Assembly: GCA_021737905.1 (NCBI GenBank)
Contig: JAIPDA010000070.1
Coordinates: 1-10,421 of the forward strand
Length of the DNA: 10,421 bases
Direction of reading: 5' to 3'
From: Rhodoferax sp.
GTDB taxonomy: Bacteria > Pseudomonadota > Gammaproteobacteria > Burkholderiales > Burkholderiaceae_C
The translations under genes and the position numbers were made by a program. Shown here one piece after another: positions 6,726 to 10,421 of this stretch; the first letter of the stretch is position 1, and every line of letters begins with the position of its first letter. The notes beneath the pieces are model-generated. The model was not told the DNA's origin. It saw nothing but the letters and a program-made list of their open reading frames with translations, and did not search any database.

Positions 6726-8084
6726 ATGTTGACCCCTTTATTTTTCCGTCGCGTCCTACCCTGCTTTTGGCTAGGCCTGGCCCTGTTCTCGCACAGTCTG
6801 ATGGCACGGGCTGCTTTGCCGATACAGCACTGGACCCAGGCCAGTGGCGCCAAGGTCTACCTGGTCGAGAGCCACGGCATTGCCATGCTGGACGTTCAGA
6901 TTGACTTTGACGCCGGCGGCCGTCGCGACCCGGCTGACAAAGTTGGTCTGGCCAGTGCCATGTCGCGCATGAGCGGCAAGGGCCTGGCTGCACGCCCCGG
7001 CGCTGTGGCGCTGGATGAAAACCAGCTCAGCGAAGCCTGGGCTGATCTGGGAGCGGTTTTTACCGTCAGCGCCGGCAGTGACCGCCTGACTTTTTCAATG
7101 CGCAGCCTGAGCTATCCGGACCTGTTGGCGCAGTCGGTGGCCCTGGCCGCCCGCCAGATCGGTGAGCCGGCCTGGCCCGATGCGATCTGGCAGCAGGAGC
7201 GCGAACGCATCAGCGCTTCCATTCGTGAGTCTGACACCCGACCTGCGACTGTGGCCGCCAAGGCTTTTCGCGCAGCCGTCTACGGCCCCCACCCTTATGG
7301 CCTGGAGACCACGCCAGCGTCGCTGGCGCGCATCACGACAGCAGACATGCAGCAGTTTTATGCCCAGCATGTCCAGCCCTGCAGAGCCAAAGTCAGCGTG
7401 GTCGGCGATGTCACGCGGGCTCAAACCGATGCTCTGGTTACTGCGCTGCTGGCCCGACTGCCCCAGCGTGATGCAGCGCGCTGCCAGGCTTTGCCGGCTG
7501 TGGCTGAAGTCCAGCCACTCGGCGCGCCGGTGAACCGCTCTCTTGCTTTTGATTCGGCCCAGGCGCATGTCTTGATCGGTCAGCCCGGCTACAAACGCTC
7601 TGACCCTGATTTTTTTGCGCTCACTGTGGGTAACTACACCTTGGGCGGCGGCGGTTTTGTGTCGCGGCTGACCACCGAGGTACGTGAAAAGCGTGGCCTG
7701 ACCTACAGCGTCTACAGCTTTTTCGCGCCCGGTCTGCATGCGGGTGCTTTCACCATCGGTTTGCAGACGCGGCCCGACCAGGCGGCGCAGGCTGTCGAGG
7801 TGGCGCGCTCTGTGCTCGCCAAATTCGTGGCCGAAGGCCCCACCGACGCCGAGCTCAAGGCCGCCAAGGACAACCTGGTGGGCGGCTTTGCGCTGCGCAT
7901 CGACAGCAACGCCAAACTGCTTGACAACGTTGCCAACATTGCCTGGAACAACTTGCCTTTGGACTACTTAGACACCTGGACTGCGCAGCTTGAAAAAATC
8001 ACTGCGGCCGATATCAAGGCCGCTTTTTCCCGCAAACTTCAACCCGAACGCATGGTCACTGTGGTGCTGGGCGCAGGCCCATGA
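6726..8084 (+). CDS. M16 family peptidase-like protein, non-catalytic partner subunit, secreted
   Basis: This 452-residue protein has a signal peptide (hydrophobic residues 10-25, cleavage probable after MARA at 26-29). Two M16-type lobes follow. The segment that should hold the zinc motif aligns cleanly with the first subunit but reads GLASAMSRMSGKG (74-86): the two histidines and the glutamate are replaced by S77, R81 and S80. It therefore cannot bind zinc in the usual way. The C-terminal lobe does keep the family's substrate-binding pair: R320 and Y327 in VREKRGLTYSVYS, with the seven-residue spacing seen in insulin-degrading enzyme. A glycine-rich GGGG precedes this at 307-310. It is probably the required second half of the protease made with the preceding gene, supplying substrate binding and closing the chamber. 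Its stop overlaps the rsmD start by ATGA, which suggests translational coupling. Confidence 0.9.
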   Translation: MLTPLFFRRVLPCFWLGLALFSHSLMARAALPIQHWTQASGAKVYLVESHGIAMLDVQIDFDAGGRRDPADKVGLASAMSRMSGKGLAARPGAVALDENQLSEAWADLGAVFTVSAGSDRLTFSMRSLSYPDLLAQSVALAARQIGEPAWPDAIWQQERERISASIRESDTRPATVAAKAFRAAVYGPHPYGLETTPASLARITTADMQQFYAQHVQPCRAKVSVVGDVTRAQTDALVTALLARLPQRDAARCQALPAVAEVQPLGAPVNRSLAFDSAQAHVLIGQPGYKRSDPDFFALTVGNYTLGGGGFVSRLTTEVREKRGLTYSVYSFFAPGLHAGAFTIGLQTRPDQAAQAVEVARSVLAKFVAEGPTDAELKAAKDNLVGGFALRIDSNAKLLDNVANIAWNNLPLDYLDTWTAQLEKITAADIKAAFSRKLQPERMVTVVLGAGP

Positions 8085-8725
8085 ACGCGCGTTCAGACGC
8101 ACGTTCAGCGCCCGCGCCCAAAACAAAGGCCAAGCCCGGCCCGCGCCAGAACAAGTCGCTGCCCGGCGAGGTGCGCATCATTGGCGGCATTTACAAGCGT
8201 ACCAAGCTGCCGGTGGCCGACAAGCCGGGCTTGCGTCCGACGCCGGACCGCGTGCGCGAAACCTTGTTTAACTGGCTAGGCCAGGATCTGACAGGCTGGC
8301 GTTGCATTGACATCTTTGCCGGCACCGGCGCGCTGGGCTTTGAAGCTGCATCGCGCGGCGCGGCCGAGGTTTTGTTGTGTGAGCAAGACCCGCAATTGGC
8401 GCTCAAACTCAAGGCTTTACAGGAACGCTTGCAGGCCGGCTGTGTGCGGGTCGAGCGCGGCGACGGCGTGGGGCTCTTGCGCCGGCAAAGCCCGGGCTCG
8501 ATGCAACTGGTTTTCATTGACCCGCCTTTTGAGTCCACGCTTTTTGAGCCTGCCTTGAAAGCGGCCGCTGACGCGATTGCACCGCAGGGGCTGGTCTACC
8601 TCGAAGCCCCGCGCAGCTGGACTGCTGAAGAACTGGCCCCCCTGGGCCTCACGATATGGCGCAGCAGCAAGGCCGGGGCTGTGCATTTTCATCTGCTGGC
8701 CCGCTCGGCTGCCTTCCCGGCCTGA
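8081..8725 (+). CDS. rsmD: 16S rRNA (guanine(966)-N(2))-methyltransferase RsmD
   Basis: RsmD methylates N2 of G966 in 16S rRNA, within the head of the 30S subunit near the P site, using S-adenosylmethionine. The 214-residue protein has the family landmarks: IIGGIYKRTKL (33-43), LRPTPDRVRETLFNWL (51-66), the SAM-binding motif I DIFAGTGALGFEA (77-89), the acidic E101 after it, and the catalytic DPPF at 147-150. The first 28 residues are basic, low-complexity and longer than in E. coli RsmD; they may help bind rRNA. The start is fixed by the ATGA overlap with the upstream peptidase gene. The identification is firm. Confidence 0.96.
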   Translation: MNARSDARSAPAPKTKAKPGPRQNKSLPGEVRIIGGIYKRTKLPVADKPGLRPTPDRVRETLFNWLGQDLTGWRCIDIFAGTGALGFEAASRGAAEVLLCEQDPQLALKLKALQERLQAGCVRVERGDGVGLLRRQSPGSMQLVFIDPPFESTLFEPALKAAADAIAPQGLVYLEAPRSWTAEELAPLGLTIWRSSKAGAVHFHLLARSAAFPA

Positions 8726-8741
8726 GCGCGGCGCCAAGCGG

Positions 8742-8747
8742 CATAAT
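8742..8747 (+). promoter_or_regulatory. Possible -10 element of a coaD promoter
   Basis: CATAAT lies in the 28-base gap after rsmD, matching the sigma-70 -10 consensus at five of six positions. Six bases separate it from the coaD ATG at 8754, so transcription from it would begin at or next to the start codon, giving a leaderless message. There is no Shine-Dalgarno sequence in the gap, which fits. The -35 position (GGCCTG or GCCTGA) is weak. The GCGG and CCGC on either side of CATAAT form a short palindrome. Confidence 0.35.
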
Positions 8748-8753
8748 CCGCCC

Positions 8754-9269
8754 ATGGCACAGACTAACGCCCGAACTGCTGTTTACTGCGGCACTTTTGA
8801 TCCCTTTACCCTGGGTCATGAAGACCTGGTGCGCCGCGCTGCCGGCTTGTTTGACCACCTCTTGATTGCTGTGGCGGTGGCTCATCACAAAAAAACCTTG
8901 TTCAACTTAGAAGAACGTGTACGTCTGGTCGAGCAGGCGGTGCAGGGCATTGCGCCTGCAGGACGCATCCGCGTCTTGCCCTTTGAGGGCTTGATCATGG
9001 ATTTTTGCGCTCAGCAGCAAGCCAGCGCTGTGGTGCGTGGTGTGCGAAATATGACTGACTTTGATTACGAAGTGCAGATGGCCGCCATGAACCGCAAGTT
9101 AAGGCCCGGCGTAGAGACTGTTTTTTTACTCCCGCAAGCATCTTTGCAATGCATCAGCAGCACGCTGGTGCGTGAAATCAGCAAGCTGGGCGGCGATGTG
9201 GGCCAGATGGTCAGCCCCGCCGTGGCAGCCGCATTGCACGGCGTTCACGCAGCGCCGCCGGGACGCTGA
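8754..9269 (+). CDS. coaD: Pantetheine-phosphate adenylyltransferase CoaD
   Basis: CoaD transfers AMP from ATP to 4'-phosphopantetheine to make dephospho-CoA, the penultimate step of coenzyme A synthesis, in the cytoplasm. The frame is open upstream into rsmD, but the ATG at 8754 gives the normal protein (171 residues; family usually about 160). Motifs: GTFDPFTLGH at 13-22, the nucleotidyltransferase T/HxGH signature; VVRGVRNMTDFDYE at 93-106, which contacts the nucleotide; and ISSTLVREI at 134-142, binding phosphate. The last ten residues are an extra alanine- and proline-rich tail. The rsmD-coaD pair is common in bacteria. The stop is one base before the ferredoxin ATG, so those two are translated from one message. 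See the separate entry for a possible leaderless start. Confidence 0.97.
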   Translation: MAQTNARTAVYCGTFDPFTLGHEDLVRRAAGLFDHLLIAVAVAHHKKTLFNLEERVRLVEQAVQGIAPAGRIRVLPFEGLIMDFCAQQQASAVVRGVRNMTDFDYEVQMAAMNRKLRPGVETVFLLPQASLQCISSTLVREISKLGGDVGQMVSPAVAAALHGVHAAPPGR

Positions 9270-9270
9270 C

Positions 9271-9546
9271 ATGGCGCTGCTGATCACCGACGAGTGCATC
9301 AACTGCGACGTGTGTGAGCCTGAGTGCCCTAACCAGGCCATCTACATGGGCAAAGAAATCTACGAGATAGACCCGCACAAGTGCACCGAATGCGTGGGGC
9401 ATTTTGACGAGCCCCAGTGCGTGCAGGTCTGCCCGGTGGCCTGTATTCCTGTTCATCCCCAGCACATCGAAAGCCGGGAAACCTTGATGCAAAAATACCT
9501 GCGCCTTCAAGCCACTTTGGAGACGAGCGCAGGACCCAAGCCTTAG
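9271..9546 (+). CDS. 2[4Fe-4S] ferredoxin of the YfhL / Allochromatium vinosum type
   Basis: This is a low-potential electron carrier with two [4Fe-4S] clusters. It has 91 residues with ATG at 9271; the frame extends upstream, but homologues begin MALLITDEC as here. The cysteines are C9, C12, C15 and C19 (CxxCxxCxxxCP), then C38, C41, C50 and C54. The eight-residue insert between C41 and C50, and a helical C-terminal extension (64-84), mark the Alvin-type ferredoxins rather than the short clostridial kind. In that class the second cluster is unusually reducing. C58 is a ninth cysteine that need not bind a cluster. The gene is tightly linked to coaD (one base apart) and convergent with pth. 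Its redox partner cannot be inferred from this neighbourhood. Such ferredoxins are often placed beside coaD in betaproteobacteria. Confidence 0.95.
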   Translation: MALLITDECINCDVCEPECPNQAIYMGKEIYEIDPHKCTECVGHFDEPQCVQVCPVACIPVHPQHIESRETLMQKYLRLQATLETSAGPKP

Positions 9547-9578
9547 CGCTGGGTTGAGCCGGCAGGCGCTCGGTTTGA

Positions 9579-10232
9579 TCAGGGCTTGTCGGCTGGCCCG
9601 GCCTGGCCCGGTTCGGCCACAGGCGCGATATCGGGCTTGCGTGGCGGCTTGGGTCGCACCGGCGCATGCGTGTGAATCAGCATGGTGGCTTTTTCCATCT
9701 CTCCGTCAATCAACATGGGCAGCGCCTTCAAACTGCGGGGCAGGGCGTCTTCAATGGCTGCGCGGTGCTCTTGCGAGGGCTTTTGCAGCACCCAATTGAC
9801 CACTTCGGCTTTGTCGCCCGGGTGGCCCACGCCGATGCGCAGACGCCAGTAGTCGGCGCTGCCGAGCTGGGCGTGAATGTCGCGCAGACCGTTGTGACCG
9901 GCGTGGCTGCCGCCAAATTTAAGCTTGAGCTGGCCGGGCACGATATCGAGCTCGTCATGTGCCACCAGAATTTCTTCGGGTTTGATTTTAAAAAAACGGG
10001 CCAGTGCAGCAACGGATTTGCCTGACAGGTTCATGAAGGTACGCGGCTCAAGCAGCCACAGCGTCTGTCCTTTGACGGTGGTGCGCGCCACCACGCCGTG
10101 GTAGCTTTTGTCCAGCACCAGGCTCAGCTTGAGTTCGCGGGCCAATGCATCGAGCCACCAGAAACCGGCGTTGTGGCGGGTGGCTTCGTATTCAGTACCC
10201 GGGTTGCCCAGGCCAACAAAAAGTTTGATCAT
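9579..10232 (-). CDS. pth: Peptidyl-tRNA hydrolase
   Basis: Pth cleaves the ester bond of peptidyl-tRNAs that fall off the ribosome, recycling tRNA; it is essential in most bacteria. Residues known from E. coli Pth are at the same numbers here: N10 (GLGNPG), H20 (RHNAGF, the catalytic base), N68 (TFMNLSG), D93 (AHDELD) and N114 (GHNGLR). The core ends near residue 190. After it comes a proline-, alanine- and lysine-rich tail (191-217) that makes the protein longer than the 194 residues of E. coli; the tail looks disordered and may be lineage-specific. The gene faces the ferredoxin gene with a 32-base gap in which I see no clear terminator. Upstream, a strong terminator separates it from rplY, so it should have its own promoter in 10233-10300; TATAGA near 10260 is a weak -10 candidate. 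Confidence 0.98.
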   Translation of the reverse strand: MIKLFVGLGNPGTEYEATRHNAGFWWLDALARELKLSLVLDKSYHGVVARTTVKGQTLWLLEPRTFMNLSGKSVAALARFFKIKPEEILVAHDELDIVPGQLKLKFGGSHAGHNGLRDIHAQLGSADYWRLRIGVGHPGDKAEVVNWVLQKPSQEHRAAIEDALPRSLKALPMLIDGEMEKATMLIHTHAPVRPKPPRKPDIAPVAEPGQAGPADKP

Positions 10233-10300
10233 GCAGCGATGAATTCCGTGTGCGCGGTTGGTCTATAAGTCTTTGCAGAACTGTAACGCCTGCAGCCCTC

Positions 10301-10338
10301 AACAAAACGGCCCATATCCTCTGGTGAGGATATGGGCC
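10301..10338 (-). terminator. Strong intrinsic terminator after rplY
   Basis: GGCCCATATCCTC and GAGGATATGGGCC form a perfect 13-pair stem around a four-base loop (10322-10325). On the minus strand the stem is followed by GTTTTGTT. It lies 35 bases after the stop codon of the gene entering from the right edge and before pth, so it should end the rplY transcript. On the plus strand no T-run follows, so it is directional. The remaining bases between this stem and pth (10233-10300) hold no gene that I can see. Confidence 0.85.
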
Positions 10339-10372
10339 GATCAAGGCATCAGCTGGAACCGCTGTCCGCTGC

Positions 10373-10421
10373 TTATTTCTTGGCTGCAGGTGCCTTGGCA
10401 GGCGCTTTGGCCGGTGCTTTG
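10373..10421 (-). CDS. rplY: C-terminal end of a probable 50S ribosomal protein L25/Ctc (partial)
   Basis: Only the last 15 codons are in the window: KAPAKAPAKAPAAKK followed by TAA at 10375-10373. An alanine-, lysine- and proline-rich tail of this kind is typical of Burkholderiales L25/Ctc proteins, where L25 binds 5S rRNA. The position just upstream of pth in the same direction matches the common prs-rplY-pth order. The tail alone is not diagnostic; a histone H1-like protein would look similar. The assignment therefore rests mainly on gene order. The 5' part lies beyond the right edge. Confidence 0.6.
   Translation of the reverse strand, partial: KAPAKAPAKAPAAKK

Noticed and set aside
9547..9578. 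A possible shared terminator between the convergent ferredoxin and pth genes (AGCGC ... GCGCT)
   Set aside because: The stem is only five pairs with a large loop and no good T-run on either strand.
10309..10338. The perfect inverted repeat considered as an attachment site, operator or CRISPR-like repeat
   Set aside because: It is single-copy, sits directly after a stop codon and is followed by a T-rich stretch on the minus strand; an intrinsic terminator explains it fully.

Overview
The window looks like chromosomal core sequence from a betaproteobacterium of the order Burkholderiales, most likely a member of the Comamonadaceae (Rhodoferax/Polaromonas-like). I base this on the GC-rich codon use, a tripartite tricarboxylate transporter with a Bug-type binding protein, and the gene order ftsY <> M16 peptidase pair - rsmD - coaD - ferredoxin >< pth - rplY. 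The genus is an inference. I see no prophage, insertion sequence, CRISPR array, tRNA or rRNA.

Left block (1 to about 2816, minus strand): a tripartite tricarboxylate transporter (TTT) operon in the order tctC, tctB, tctA. The tctA gene runs off the left edge. A terminator-like hairpin lies between tctC and tctB. A strong intrinsic terminator and an AAAGAGTT-type tandem octamer lie just upstream of tctC. A 28-codon open frame of unknown nature ends exactly in the loop of that terminator.

Middle block (2864 to 5157, minus strand): ftsY (signal recognition particle receptor), then a CDP-alcohol phosphatidyltransferase-family membrane enzyme, then a small membrane-anchored protein of unknown function that probably starts at TTG. 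These are read in one direction with short gaps and end at the terminator before tctC.

Right block (about 5243 to 9546, plus strand): this diverges from ftsY. It holds two secreted M16 peptidase-family proteins, the first with the zinc-binding HxxEH motif and the second without it, then rsmD (overlapping by ATGA), coaD, and a 2[4Fe-4S] ferredoxin of the YfhL/Allochromatium type. The two M16 proteins look like the catalytic and non-catalytic halves of one periplasmic heteromeric protease. rsmD, ftsY, pth and rplY all serve ribosome function or nascent-chain handling, so the neighbourhood has a loose translation theme, with coaD supplying coenzyme A.

Right edge (9579 to 10421, minus strand): pth (peptidyl-tRNA hydrolase), convergent with the ferredoxin gene, then a near-perfect intrinsic terminator, then the last 15 codons of a probable rplY (L25/Ctc).

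Most genes here are ordinary housekeeping genes. The observations most worth checking are the small open frame fused to the terminator upstream of tctC, the split active site of the M16 pair, and the possibly leaderless coaD transcript.
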